DNA from: Pseudomonadota bacterium
GTDB taxonomy: Bacteria > Pseudomonadota > Gammaproteobacteria > Steroidobacterales > Steroidobacteraceae
DNA: 45,186 nt
Direction: 5' to 3'
Assembly: GCA_003242685.1 (NCBI GenBank)
Contig: QGVD01000023.1
Location: forward strand, 1 to 45,186
The notes under the pieces are model-generated. The model worked only from the letters and a program-made list of their open reading frames with translations. It ran no database searches and had not been told where the DNA came from. This document shows, in pieces, positions 17,080-26,011 of the stretch; position 1 is the stretch's first letter; each line of letters begins with the position of its first letter. Made by a program: the position numbers and the translations under genes.

Positions 17080-17127
17080 TTGTACGGAGGGTCGTCGCAA
17101 ATTTGCATCGCTATAGAATCTGTACAA
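17080..17127 (+). promoter_or_regulatory. Promoter/operator region of receptor copy 2
   Basis: This is the AT-richest part of the gap. TTGTAC at 17080-17085 faces GTACAA at 17122-17127, and TAGAAT at 17114-17119 resembles a -10 box. No matching -35 is evident, so activation by a regulator bound to the TTGTAC half sites is a reasonable guess. Confidence 0.35.
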
Positions 17128-17171
17128 CCCTGACAGAAGTCTCATGACGCTAGCCTCGGAGGAGATTCAAG

Positions 17172-19568
17172 TTGTTTCCGAAGAAGTACGAGCAATACGC
17201 GAGAAAGCTCCGGCCGATCGTGGCGGTGTCGTCGCTCGCCGTGATCGCGACGCCCGCCGTGCAGGCTCAGGAGATCGAGGAAATCATCGTCACGGCGCAG
17301 AAGCGCGAGCAGTCGCTCCAGGACGTGAGTGCCGCGGTCACCGCCGTGAGCGCCGACAGACTCGAATCCGCGCAGATTAACAACCTCGAGGATCTGCAGC
17401 AGATCGTGCCGACGATCACCTTCGGCAACGACTTCAACATGGCGAAGATCTTCATCCGCGGCATCGGCGCCAACACGTCGACCACCGGCAGTGAGCCGGG
17501 CGTGGCGGTACACGTGGACGGCGTCGTGATCTCGCGTGCGGAGGCACAGCGCACGTCGCTGTTCGACATCGAGCGGGTGGAGGTGCTCCGCGGACCGCAG
17601 GGTACGCTGTACGGCCGCAATGCCGTGGGCGGCTCCATCAACCTCATCACCGCGAAGCCGACCGCGGAGCTCGACGGCTATGCGCGTCTGTCGGTGGGCA
17701 ACTACGACGCGCTGTTCATGGAGGCGGCGGTCGGCGGTCCCATCACGGATCGCATCCGCGGCCGCATCGCCGGCAAGAGCGAGGAGCGGGGCGGCTTCGG
17801 CATCAACCCCGTCACCGGCAGCGACGTCGACGATCTCAACCGCCGCATGGCGCGCGGTCACCTGCAGTTCCTGCTCTCGGACTCCGCGGACCTGCTGCTC
17901 ACCGCCGAGTGGTACAAGCAGGACGATGCGTCGAGCGCCGTGAAGTTCCGCCGCGAGACCTTCCCGGGCGATCCCGAGCGCTTCGCGACGGGTATCGGCG
18001 GTTACGCCACCAGGCCGCGCGACCTCGCCTCGGAGTACGACCCGCGCAACGTCACGGAGACGTGGTCGTTCACGAGCACGCTCACCTGGAATCTCAGCGA
18101 CACGCTCACCTTCGTGAACATCACGAACTGGCGCGACTTCGAGACCAGCATCGTGCAGGACCTGGACGTGTCGGCGGTCGTCAACGCGCTGCACCTCAAC
18201 GGCCAGGCCACGACCATCCAGCGCCGCGACGTCGACAGCATCCAGCGCAGCACGGAGTTCCAGCTGCAGTACCAGGGTGACGGCATCGACGGCGTGCTCG
18301 GTCTCTTCTACTTCGAGGAGGATCAGCAGCCGACGGACAGCATCGGTCTGACGCCCGACTTCGGCATGCCGTCGAACATCCAGCAGCTTCTGAACGCGGG
18401 CATCAGCCTCGAAGAGGCCTGGCGGATGTGCAACCGGCGCGAACGGCTCGGATCGATCGTCGACGGACTGCCCATGGCGCCGAAGCGTGTCTGCATCGAC
18501 ACGTCGCTGGGCACCGAGGCCTGGGCGATCTTCGGTCAGGCGCGCATCCAGCTCGGCCGCTTCACGGAGAGCCTCGACAATCTCGCGCTCAAGATCGGCG
18601 GCCGCTACAGCCGCGAGGAGCGCACCTCGGCCAACCCGGGCTACGTCATTGCCGCCAACGGTGCCGGCCCGGTGATCCGCTACACCTACGAGGACACCTA
18701 CCGGGAGCGCGACTTCTCGGACTTCACGCCCGAAGCCGGCATCGAGTGGCGGGCGACCAGCGACGCGATGCTCTATTACACGTACTCGGAAGGCTTCAAG
18801 AGCGGCTCGGGTGAGAACGCCGCCGGCAGCACGACCATCGTGAATCCGGAGGAGGTGAAGCACCACGAGCTGGGCCTCAAGAGCACGTGGCTCGACGGGC
18901 GGCTGCTCCTCAACGTCGCCGCGTTCAAGTACGACCTGAAGGGCCTGCAGATCAACAAGACGATCAGCGGTCCGCCGGCCGGCTGGATCACGGTGTTCGA
19001 GAACGCGGCCGACACGTCGGGCAAGGGCGTCGAGGTCGAGTTCGCGGCAACGCCGTCCACCCGCTTCCGCCTGAACGGCTCGGTCGCCTGGCTCGACTCG
19101 CAGTTCGACGACTTCGAGACGGCCGATCCGCTCAACCCGGCGAACGTGCCGACGCCGCCGGGCGGCAGCAATCCGCCGCCGATCACGCTGCAGCCGATCC
19201 AGCTCGCCGGCAACCCGACGCGCAACTCGCCGGAGTGGGCTGCGAACCTGCACCTGGAGTACGACATTCCGGTGCCGGCGCTGCGCGCAGGCGGGAAGCT
19301 CACGCTGTCGGCGGACGTGAACTACCGCGACGACGTGTTCTTCACGGAGTTCCACCGCCTGCTCGAGGGCTCGGAGGCGTACACGATGTTCGACGCGAGC
19401 CTGCGCTACAGCACGGATGACGGCAAGTTCTTCGCCGAGCTGTGGGGCAAGAACCTGTCGGACGAGCTGGTCGAGGCGAGCACGTTCGCGCTCGCGACGG
19501 CGCGTACGATCGGCGTCACCTGGCTGCCGCCGCGTACGTACGGCCTGACGATCGGCTACAACTTCTGA
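17172..19568 (+). CDS. TonB-dependent outer-membrane receptor (tandem copy 2)
   Basis: A 798-residue receptor starting at TTG, which is preferred because GGAGGA lies 8 bases upstream. The signal peptide ends at about VQA-Q (residue 32). The mature N-terminus QEIEEIIVTAQKREQSLQDV and the plug (FGNDFNMAKIFIRGIGAN, VHVDGVVIS, VEVLRGPQGTLYGRNAVGG) are nearly the same as in copy 1, and the C-terminus TYGLTIGYNF is conserved. It keeps the first loop cysteine pair (RMC...RVC) but lacks the second, having a proline-rich loop (PTPPGGSNPPP) instead. The pair suggests duplication followed by change of ligand-binding loops. A strong hairpin follows. Confidence 0.94.
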   Translation: MFPKKYEQYARKLRPIVAVSSLAVIATPAVQAQEIEEIIVTAQKREQSLQDVSAAVTAVSADRLESAQINNLEDLQQIVPTITFGNDFNMAKIFIRGIGANTSTTGSEPGVAVHVDGVVISRAEAQRTSLFDIERVEVLRGPQGTLYGRNAVGGSINLITAKPTAELDGYARLSVGNYDALFMEAAVGGPITDRIRGRIAGKSEERGGFGINPVTGSDVDDLNRRMARGHLQFLLSDSADLLLTAEWYKQDDASSAVKFRRETFPGDPERFATGIGGYATRPRDLASEYDPRNVTETWSFTSTLTWNLSDTLTFVNITNWRDFETSIVQDLDVSAVVNALHLNGQATTIQRRDVDSIQRSTEFQLQYQGDGIDGVLGLFYFEEDQQPTDSIGLTPDFGMPSNIQQLLNAGISLEEAWRMCNRRERLGSIVDGLPMAPKRVCIDTSLGTEAWAIFGQARIQLGRFTESLDNLALKIGGRYSREERTSANPGYVIAANGAGPVIRYTYEDTYRERDFSDFTPEAGIEWRATSDAMLYYTYSEGFKSGSGENAAGSTTIVNPEEVKHHELGLKSTWLDGRLLLNVAAFKYDLKGLQINKTISGPPAGWITVFENAADTSGKGVEVEFAATPSTRFRLNGSVAWLDSQFDDFETADPLNPANVPTPPGGSNPPPITLQPIQLAGNPTRNSPEWAANLHLEYDIPVPALRAGGKLTLSADVNYRDDVFFTEFHRLLEGSEAYTMFDASLRYSTDDGKFFAELWGKNLSDELVEASTFALATARTIGVTWLPPRTYGLTIGYNF

Positions 19569-19584
19569 AGAGCCGATCCCCGCT

Positions 19585-19614
19585 TCCCACGCCCCGCTCC
19601 CGCGGGGCGTGGGA
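19585..19614. terminator. Strong bidirectional terminator hairpin
   Basis: TCCCACGCCCCGC (19585-19597) pairs perfectly with GCGGGGCGTGGGA (19602-19614) around a 4-base loop, between the convergent receptor and MetE-core genes. Confidence 0.75.
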
Positions 19615-19625
19615 CCGGTCAGGTC

Positions 19626-20774
19626 TCATCTCTTCCAGAGTCGCTTCGTAGCGAGCTCCGCGCCCTCGACGAGGGCGCGGAGTTTCTTGAACGAGATTCC
19701 CGCGTCCATCTTGCCGATGCCGGCGAACGTGCCGAAGCCGCAGTCCGTTCCCGCGAGCACGCGCTCGCGGCCGACGATGTCGGCGAAGAGGCAGATGCGC
19801 TGCGCGACGAGCTCGGGATGCTCGACGTAGTTCGACGTCGAGGTGAGGAGGCCCGGCACGAGCACCTTGTCCTCGGGGATCTTCGCGTCGCGCCAGACGG
19901 TCCACTCGTGCGCGTGGCGGGGATTGGAGGCCTCGAAGAGGATCGCCGAGGGCTTGGCCTTCAGCACGATGTGCAGGATCTTCTCGAGCGGGATGTCGTG
20001 GTCGTGGGGTCCTTCGTAGTTGCCCCAGCACACGTGCATGCGGAGCGCTTCCGCCGGAACGTTGCGCAGGGCGTCGTTCAGCACCTCGACCTGATGCTCC
20101 GCCCGGGCGAGGAATTCCTTCTCGGTGAGCTTCTGGAATCCGGTGTGGCGCGCCATCGCGAGGTCCGGGCAGTCGATCTGCAGCACGAAGCCCGCGGCGT
20201 GGATGGCCTCGTACTCTTCCCGCATCGCGTTGCCGATCGCTTCGACGTACGCCTCGTGCGTCGGGTAGTACGCGTTCGGCTGGAAGGCGGAGATCACGCC
20301 CGGTGAAGCGGCGTTCATGAACGCCTCCACGGGACGGTGCTTCTCGACAGCGGCGCGCAGATTCTCGAGATCCTTGCGCAGGCTGTCGCGCTCGATCACC
20401 TCGATGGGGCCGATGCACGAGCAGCGCTTGAAGGTCTGCTTGCCGGCGAAGATCGCCATCTTCTCGCGGAACTCGGGGTACGGCTGCAGATCGAGGGCGA
20501 TCAGCCGCTCGTTGTCGCCGCCGAAGCCCGAGAGGCGGTCCTTGATGTACGTGGCGTAGCCGATCTTCGACGTCTCGCCGTCGCTCACGACGTCGATGCC
20601 GATCTCGACCTGCTTCGCGACGATCGCATCCACCGCCTCCCGCATCGTGCGGTCGAACTCCGCCTGGTCGTACTCCTCGCCGAACTCGCGCTTGAAGAGG
20701 AAATCCACGACCGCCTTCTCGCGCGGCAGGCTGCCCACGTGGGTCGTCAGGATCCGGTCGGTGCTCAGCTTCAT
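19626..20774 (-). CDS. MetE-core (cobalamin-independent methionine synthase C-domain) protein
   Basis: A 382-residue TIM barrel of the MetE catalytic domain, without the N-terminal folate-binding half of full MetE. Zinc ligands are H247 and C249 in MHVCWGNYEGPHDH, E281 in LFEASNPRH and C345 in GTDCGFGTF, all in place. The N-terminal TTHVGSLPR loop is also typical. Stand-alone MetE-core proteins include methyltransferases to thiols and epoxyalkane:coenzyme M transferases (about 377 residues), all using zinc to activate a thiol. As the last gene of a carboxylase-containing operon, a thiol-transfer step on a pathway intermediate is as plausible as methionine synthesis. Gap to the upstream dehydrogenase gene is 24 bases. 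Confidence 0.88.
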   Translation of the reverse strand: MKLSTDRILTTHVGSLPREKAVVDFLFKREFGEEYDQAEFDRTMREAVDAIVAKQVEIGIDVVSDGETSKIGYATYIKDRLSGFGGDNERLIALDLQPYPEFREKMAIFAGKQTFKRCSCIGPIEVIERDSLRKDLENLRAAVEKHRPVEAFMNAASPGVISAFQPNAYYPTHEAYVEAIGNAMREEYEAIHAAGFVLQIDCPDLAMARHTGFQKLTEKEFLARAEHQVEVLNDALRNVPAEALRMHVCWGNYEGPHDHDIPLEKILHIVLKAKPSAILFEASNPRHAHEWTVWRDAKIPEDKVLVPGLLTSTSNYVEHPELVAQRICLFADIVGRERVLAGTDCGFGTFAGIGKMDAGISFKKLRALVEGAELATKRLWKR

Positions 20775-20798
20775 CGGGACTCCCTGCAGGTCGATCGG

Positions 20799-21770
20799 TC
20801 AGCAGACCCGGTCGCGCGGCGCGCGACCGGAAAAGAACAGGTCGAGATTCTCCGCGACGCGCATGCCCATCGCCACCCGCGTCTCGCGCGTGGCGCTGCC
20901 GAGATGCGGCAGCAGGACGACGTTCTCGAGCTCGAAGAGCGCTTCGGTGATCCTCGGCTCGTGCTCATAGACGTCGAGCCCCGCGCCCGCGATCGAGCCC
21001 GAGCGGAGCGCCGCCGCGAGCGCCTGCTCGTCGACGACCTCTCCGCGCGCGGTGTTGATGAGGAACGCGGTGGGCTTCATGAGTGCCAGACGTTTCGCGT
21101 CGAGCAGATGGCGCGTCTCGGCGCCGCCAGGGCAGTGCAGCGAGACGAAGTCGGACGCGCCGAGCAGCTCCTCCACCGTCGGGCAGAACCGCGCGCCGAG
21201 TGCGGCTTCGATCTCGGGTGCGGCGCGGCGGCGCGAGTAGTAGAGGATCTGCATGCCGAAGCCGAGATGCGCCTTGCGCGCCGTCGCCTGGCCGATGCGG
21301 CCGAAGCCGATGAGCCCCAGCGTCTTCCCCGAGAGCCGCGTACCCATCATGTGCGTGGGCCGCCAGCCGGTCCAGGCGCGCGCTCGGACGTGACGCTCGC
21401 CTTCGCCGGCACGCCTCGCGACCATGAGCATGAGAGTGATCGCGATGTCCGCCGTGCACTCGGTGAGCACGTCCGGCGTGTTCGTCACCACGATGCCGGC
21501 ACGGCGGCAGGCCTCGAGATCGATGTGGCTCACGCCGACGCCGAAGTTGCCGAGGATCCTGAGCCGTCCGCGGCCGGCATCGACGATGGATGCGTCGAGG
21601 CGATCCGAAACCGTGGGACACACCGCGTCGTGCGTCGCCATCGCCTCCCGCAGCTCATCGGCGGTGAGCGGCCGGTCCTCCACGTTGCGCGTGAGCTCGT
21701 AGCGCTCGGCGAGATACTGCTCGACTTCGTCGGGCCAGCGGCGGGTGAGGAGGACTTTCGGTCGGTTCAT
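20799..21770 (-). CDS. D-isomer-specific 2-hydroxyacid dehydrogenase
   Basis: A 323-residue NAD(P)H-dependent enzyme interconverting 2-oxoacids and D-2-hydroxyacids, of the glyoxylate/hydroxypyruvate reductase type. The Rossmann loop is G155-F-G157-RI-G160, the carboxylate-binding and catalytic set is R242 (NTARGEVVDE), E271 (YEHEP) and H289 (LLPHLGSA). The N-terminal substrate loop reads NFGVGVSHID. It lies between the HAD phosphatase and the MetE-core gene with gaps of about 25 bases, so it belongs to the carboxylase operon; this hints that a 2-oxo or 2-hydroxy acid is made or used there. The exact substrate is not visible. Confidence 0.92.
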   Translation of the reverse strand: MNRPKVLLTRRWPDEVEQYLAERYELTRNVEDRPLTADELREAMATHDAVCPTVSDRLDASIVDAGRGRLRILGNFGVGVSHIDLEACRRAGIVVTNTPDVLTECTADIAITLMLMVARRAGEGERHVRARAWTGWRPTHMMGTRLSGKTLGLIGFGRIGQATARKAHLGFGMQILYYSRRRAAPEIEAALGARFCPTVEELLGASDFVSLHCPGGAETRHLLDAKRLALMKPTAFLINTARGEVVDEQALAAALRSGSIAGAGLDVYEHEPRITEALFELENVVLLPHLGSATRETRVAMGMRVAENLDLFFSGRAPRDRVC

Positions 21771-21795
21771 CTCGACGTACCGGTGGAGTGGGGCT

Positions 21796-22656
21796 TCAGC
21801 CGGCGACGGGTTCTGCAGCCGTGTAGATCCTGAAGAGCTCGCTCACGTCGTGCACGGCGAGATCGGGTTGCTGCTCGGGCGGCAGTTCCGCGAACTCCGC
21901 CGCGTTGCCCACACCGGAGCTCACGGCGATGCCGAGCGCACCGGCGCGCTTTGCCATCAGCACCTCGAGCGCAGGATCGTCGCCGACGACCGCGATGTGC
22001 GCGGGATCGACGCCGAGGTGGCGGGAGGCGATGCGCAGCGCATCGGGCGAGGGTTTGCCGAGCACGTGCGCGCGCCGGCCGGTCACGCTCGTCACGGCCG
22101 CGGCGATCACGCGCGAGGTGCTCAGCATCTTGCCGTGTGCGCCGGCGAAGTAGGGCACGAGCGACGCGACGAACAGCTTCGCGCCGTTCTCCACCGCATG
22201 GCAGGCCGCCTCGACGTGCTCCATGCCGAATTCGCGGAACCAGCCGACGAACACCGCATCGGCTTCCTGCCGTCCCGTGGGCGGCACGATCTCGATGCCC
22301 GCAGCTTCCAGCGGCTGGCGCACGCCTTCGGTGCCGAGCGCCATCACGCGCCGGATCCGCCGCCGCACGAAGTACTCCGCGGCGACGCTCGCCGGCGTGA
22401 GGACCGAGTTGTCGGACAAAGGAAGGCCCGCGTCGCGCAGCTTGACGACGTACTCGTGCGGCGGACGCACGGTGCCGTTCGTGAGCACCACGAACGGTAT
22501 GCCGCGGTCGGCCAGGTGACGCGTCAGCTCGAGCGCGCCGGGCAGCACACGCAGACCCTGATGACGGGCATCGCCCAGTACGAGCGTGCCGTCGAGGTCG
22601 AACACGAAGCCCCGCACGGACGCCAGGCGCGCCCGCGCATCGAAAGACGTATCCAC
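21796..22656 (-). CDS. HAD-superfamily subfamily IIA hydrolase
   Basis: A NagD/phosphoglycolate-phosphatase-type phosphatase of 286 residues. Motif I is FDLDGT with nucleophile D20 and acid D22, motif II is VVLTNGT, the type IIA cap lies between, motif III Lys is in LGKPSPD, and motif IV is VGDDPALEV. The GTG at 22656 is preferred because GAAGG lies 6 bases upstream; a TTG at 22662 would begin within that spacing. Within the operon it could remove the phosphate placed by the phenylphosphate-synthase-like enzyme or salvage a phosphorylated by-product (for example 2-phosphoglycolate or 2-phospholactate). That link is inference. Confidence 0.9.
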   Translation of the reverse strand: MDTSFDARARLASVRGFVFDLDGTLVLGDARHQGLRVLPGALELTRHLADRGIPFVVLTNGTVRPPHEYVVKLRDAGLPLSDNSVLTPASVAAEYFVRRRIRRVMALGTEGVRQPLEAAGIEIVPPTGRQEADAVFVGWFREFGMEHVEAACHAVENGAKLFVASLVPYFAGAHGKMLSTSRVIAAAVTSVTGRRAHVLGKPSPDALRIASRHLGVDPAHIAVVGDDPALEVLMAKRAGALGIAVSSGVGNAAEFAELPPEQQPDLAVHDVSELFRIYTAAEPVAG

Positions 22657-22670
22657 GATCAACCTTCAGT

Positions 22671-24122
22671 TCACGAGAGCTCGAGCCGGAAGTTCGGCTT
22701 CTCGACGACGATCCGCGCCGTATCGGCGCGACGGGCGATCTCGCCGAGGAGCTTCAGCAGCGGTCGGCTGTCCGGATTGTAGCGCCGTCGCGCGGGTCCT
22801 GCGGCAAGCATCGCGTCGACCTGATCGCCCGGCATCACGGCGCGGAGCAGGAACTCCTCGTCGGGCATGCCCGGTGCGAAGCGTTCGCGCAGCTCTTTCA
22901 GCGTCGGCGTCCGCTCCTCCATCAGCTCCTTCGTGCGCGGAAGCGAAAGGATCCGGTCGCGCACGTTGGGGTCGACGGGCATGGTCGGCCGGCCGAAGCG
23001 GCCGATCACATAGCGGATCACCTGATCGGGCACCTGCCCGTAGCGCTCGGTGCCGATCACGTTGAGCAGCGCCTGCGCGCACACGATCTGCGGGAACGGC
23101 GTGACCATGATCGGATAGCCGAGCTCGGCGCGCACGCGCTGCACTTCCTCGATCACCGCGGGCAGGCGACTCTCGAGGCGCAGCTCCCTGAGCTGACGTT
23201 TCATGGTCGTCATCACGCCACCGGGAATCTGGTGATGGAGGAACGCCGCGTCGTATTCCTGAGGCGTGCCTGCGGGAAGCCCTTCGGCGCGTGCGAGGCG
23301 CGTGAAGTAGTCGACCACCTGCGCGAGCGCGCGATCGTCGATGTCGACCCTGTGCCCGAGCTCGCGCAGGTTCGCGACGATGCGCGTCGCCGAAGGCAGC
23401 GACGTGCCGTTCGCGAGCGGCCCTGCCGCGACGTGCAGCACGTCGATGCCGAGCTCCGCGGCGGTCATGTACGTGAGCGGTGCGAGTCCGATGGTGGTGT
23501 GAGAATGCAGCTCGAGCGGCTTTCCGCGGAGCACCTGGCGCAGGGCAGGGATGAGCGTGCGGGCCCGCTCGGGCGTCAGCAGGCCCGTCGGGTCCTTGAT
23601 GTACACGCGCGCGACGTGCGGCGACTTCGCGACCTCCGAGACGAAGTGCGCATAGAAGGCGTCGTCGTGCACCTCGCTCACGGTGTACGTGAGACCGACG
23701 AGCACCTCGCCGCCGGCCGAGTGGATCATGCGCGCCGCATCGAGCACCGCGGGGATGTCGTGCATGGCATCGACCAGCGCGAAGCGCGAGATGCCGTGCT
23801 CGACGAGCTTGCAGTACACCAGCTGCATCAGATCGCGGTCCGCCGTCTCCCACGAGATGAAGCGGAAGCCGGTCGTGATGAACTGCAGCGGCGTGTTCGG
23901 CATCGCCGCACGCATCAGGCGGATGAGCTCCCAGGGATTCTCCCGGTGCGTGCGCACCGCGATGCCCATGTGCGTGCTCGAAGTGAAGTCGAGAGCCTGC
24001 AGACCGATGCGGTCGAGAACCGGCGCGATCTCGAGCTGCTGCGCCGTATTGAGTCCCGTGGCGCCCCACAGGCTCTGATTGCCGTCGCGGACGGATACGT
24101 CGACCAGCCTGATCTCAGCCAT
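22671..24122 (-). CDS. Biotin-dependent carboxyltransferase, pyruvate carboxylase B / oxaloacetate decarboxylase alpha-like
   Basis: A 483-residue protein with the DRE-TIM carboxyltransferase domain and the PYC_OADA conserved C-domain. Key elements are VDVSVRDGNQSLWG (metal Asp13), FTSSTHMG, VYIKDPTGLLTP with the active-site Lys, and ELHSHTTIG with the two metal His residues. The C-terminal part (YPIMVTPFPQIVCAQALLNVIGTERY) is typical of oxaloacetate decarboxylase alpha subunits, but no biotinyl domain is attached; the BCCP is a separate gene here. The acceptor should be an enolisable 2-oxoacid such as pyruvate, or an analogue. ATG at 24122 follows GGAGGGAACC and overlaps the biotin carboxylase end by 8 bases. 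Confidence 0.92.
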   Translation of the reverse strand: MAEIRLVDVSVRDGNQSLWGATGLNTAQQLEIAPVLDRIGLQALDFTSSTHMGIAVRTHRENPWELIRLMRAAMPNTPLQFITTGFRFISWETADRDLMQLVYCKLVEHGISRFALVDAMHDIPAVLDAARMIHSAGGEVLVGLTYTVSEVHDDAFYAHFVSEVAKSPHVARVYIKDPTGLLTPERARTLIPALRQVLRGKPLELHSHTTIGLAPLTYMTAAELGIDVLHVAAGPLANGTSLPSATRIVANLRELGHRVDIDDRALAQVVDYFTRLARAEGLPAGTPQEYDAAFLHHQIPGGVMTTMKRQLRELRLESRLPAVIEEVQRVRAELGYPIMVTPFPQIVCAQALLNVIGTERYGQVPDQVIRYVIGRFGRPTMPVDPNVRDRILSLPRTKELMEERTPTLKELRERFAPGMPDEEFLLRAVMPGDQVDAMLAAGPARRRYNPDSRPLLKLLGEIARRADTARIVVEKPNFRLELS

Positions 24123-25515
24123 GGTTCCCTCCTGCGCGCGACGCTTCGGCCTCCGCCTTTCCGCCGCCTCCTGCGACATGTTGCCAGAAGCGGGCGAACC
24201 ACTGGGTATCGACGCCGCCGCGCGCGAACTCCTCGCTGCCCGCCACGGCAGCGTGCATCGCGAGATTCGTCGTCACGCCCTCGATGCGGCAGTTGGCCAG
24301 CGCGCGGCGCAGCCGTTCGAGGCACTGCGTCCGGTCCGCGCCGTGGACGATCAGCTTCGCGAGCAGTGAATCGTAGAACGGCGGAACCTTCGCACCGACC
24401 TCGATATGCGTGTCGATGCGAATGCCGGCCCCGGCGGGAAACACCGCGCGCGTGACGGTTCCGGGGCTCGGACGGAAGTCGAGCGCAGCGTCTTCGGCAT
24501 TGATGCGGCACTCGATGGCGTGGCCCGAGAGCACGACGTCGCTCTGGCGCAGCCGCAGCCGCTGTCCCTGCGCCACGGCGATCTGCTCGGCGACGAGATC
24601 GAGCCCCGTCACCATCTCGGTGACCGGATGCTCGACCTGGATGCGCGCATTCATCTCGAGGAAATAGAACTCCTCGCGCTCGCGGTCGACGAGGAACTCG
24701 ACGGTGCCGAGCCCGCGGTAGGCGAGACGCCGGCCGAAGGCGACGGCGGCGGCATGCATCGCCTGCCGCAGACCGTCCGGCAGCTCCGGGGCAGGGGCTT
24801 CCTCGATCAGCTTCTGATAGCGCCGCTGGATCGAGCAGTCCCGGTCGCCGAGATGAATGACGTCCCTGCCGTCGCCGAGGATCTGTACCTCGACGTGGCG
24901 GCCGGAGAGCACGAGCCGCTCGAGATAAACGCGGGAGTCTCCGAACGCGGTGTTCGCTTCCGCCATCGCGAGCTCGATCGCCTCGGCGAGGTGCGCCGGC
25001 TCCCGGACCGGCCGCATGCCGCGACCGCCGCCGCCGCCCACGGCCTTGATGAGGAGCGGCCAGCCGATGCGTTCCGCGAGCTTCTGCGCCTCGCTCACCG
25101 AGGCGACGGCCCCGCCGGGCACGACCGGGATTCCCGCGGCGATCGCGTGCTCGCGCGCGCGCAGCTTGTCTCCCACCGCCTCGAGCTGCTCCGCCGTCGG
25201 ACCGATGAACACGATTCCCGCCTCGTCGCAGGCGCGGGCGAACTGCGCGTTCTCCGACAGGAAGCCGTATCCGGGGTGAACGGCATCCACCCGAGCGGCC
25301 TTTGCCGCACGCACCACGGCAGCGATGTCCAGATAGCTTCGTGCCGATGGTGCCGGGCCGATGCGAATGGTGCGGTCCGCGAGACGCGCAGGCACCGACT
25401 CGAGATCCGCGTCGGAAGCGGCGAGCACCGTCTCGATGCCGAGCCGGCGGCAGGTGCGGATGATGCGGGCGGCGATCTCGCCGCGGTTCGCGATCAGCAG
25501 ACGGCGGATGATCAT
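24115..25515 (-). CDS. Biotin carboxylase (ATP-grasp) subunit
   Basis: A 466-residue AccC/PycA-type enzyme that carboxylates BCCP-bound biotin with bicarbonate and ATP. It begins MIIRRLLIANRGEIAARIIRT and shows HPGYGFLSENAQFA, the ATP-grasp glycine loop KAVGGGGGRGMR, EVQILGDG, the metal-binding FLEMNARIQVEHPVTEM and GHAIECRINAED, all hallmark blocks in order. It is slightly longer than E. coli AccC because of an Ala/Gly/Glu-rich tail. Its ATG overlaps the BCCP stop codon (ATGA), and its 3' end overlaps the carboxyltransferase start. AccA/AccD are missing, so it serves the neighbouring carboxyltransferase and not fatty-acid synthesis. Confidence 0.95.
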   Translation of the reverse strand: MIIRRLLIANRGEIAARIIRTCRRLGIETVLAASDADLESVPARLADRTIRIGPAPSARSYLDIAAVVRAAKAARVDAVHPGYGFLSENAQFARACDEAGIVFIGPTAEQLEAVGDKLRAREHAIAAGIPVVPGGAVASVSEAQKLAERIGWPLLIKAVGGGGGRGMRPVREPAHLAEAIELAMAEANTAFGDSRVYLERLVLSGRHVEVQILGDGRDVIHLGDRDCSIQRRYQKLIEEAPAPELPDGLRQAMHAAAVAFGRRLAYRGLGTVEFLVDREREEFYFLEMNARIQVEHPVTEMVTGLDLVAEQIAVAQGQRLRLRQSDVVLSGHAIECRINAEDAALDFRPSPGTVTRAVFPAGAGIRIDTHIEVGAKVPPFYDSLLAKLIVHGADRTQCLERLRRALANCRIEGVTTNLAMHAAVAGSEEFARGGVDTQWFARFWQHVAGGGGKAEAEASRAGGNHG

Positions 25516-26009
25516 TCCCGTACCGGCGCGAGCCGCATGAGCACGTGACCCTGCTCGACGAACTCGGCATCGGCCGCGCAGATCTCGATGACCGTCCCGT
25601 GCGCGCCGGCGTACACCGAGTTCATGAGCTTCATCGTCTCGACGATGCCCACCACCGTATCCGGCGCCACGCGTGTGCCGACCTCGACGAAGGGCGGAGC
25701 GCCCGGCTTCGGCGCGCGGTAGAACGTGCCGACGAGCGGCGCGCGCACTTCCAGCGTGCCTTCGCGCGCCTCGGCCTGAGCGGCCGGTTTCCCGGGGGCG
25801 GATGATTCAGATTCCGCGCCGGCAGAGTCCCCGACATCGATGGGATTCGGCGCGGAGAGGGTCTGTTTCTCCTGAGTCCAGCCGCCCTGGTCGGTCTTCG
25901 AGCGGCGCAGGACGAGGCGGAAACGATCGGTTTCGAGGCGCAGCTCGTCGAAGGACGAGGCATCGAGCAGGCGCAGGATCTCCTGCACGTCTTCGTCGGT
26001 GAGATTCAC
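25512..26009 (-). CDS. Biotin carboxyl carrier protein
   Basis: A 165-residue AccB-like carrier. Residues 1-37 form the helical N-terminal region (VQEILRLLDASSFDELRLETDRFRLVLRR), 45-85 a flexible Ala/Pro/Ser/Glu linker, and 86-162 the biotinyl domain (VRAPLVGTFYRAPKPGAPPFVEVG). The biotinylated lysine is K127 in VETMKLMNS; the residue before Met is Thr where most carriers have Ala or Ser. It starts two bases after the kinase-like beta subunit gene ends, placing phosphotransfer and carboxylation genes on one message. Confidence 0.93.
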   Translation of the reverse strand: MNLTDEDVQEILRLLDASSFDELRLETDRFRLVLRRSKTDQGGWTQEKQTLSAPNPIDVGDSAGAESESSAPGKPAAQAEAREGTLEVRAPLVGTFYRAPKPGAPPFVEVGTRVAPDTVVGIVETMKLMNSVYAGAHGTVIEICAADAEFVEQGHVLMRLAPVRE

Positions 26010-26011
26010 GG

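Noticed and set aside
17142..19355. Long minus-strand open frame opposite receptor copy 2
   Set aside because: Same cause: antisense of a GC-rich receptor gene, with repetitive Arg/Val/Leu/Asp content and no conserved domain.
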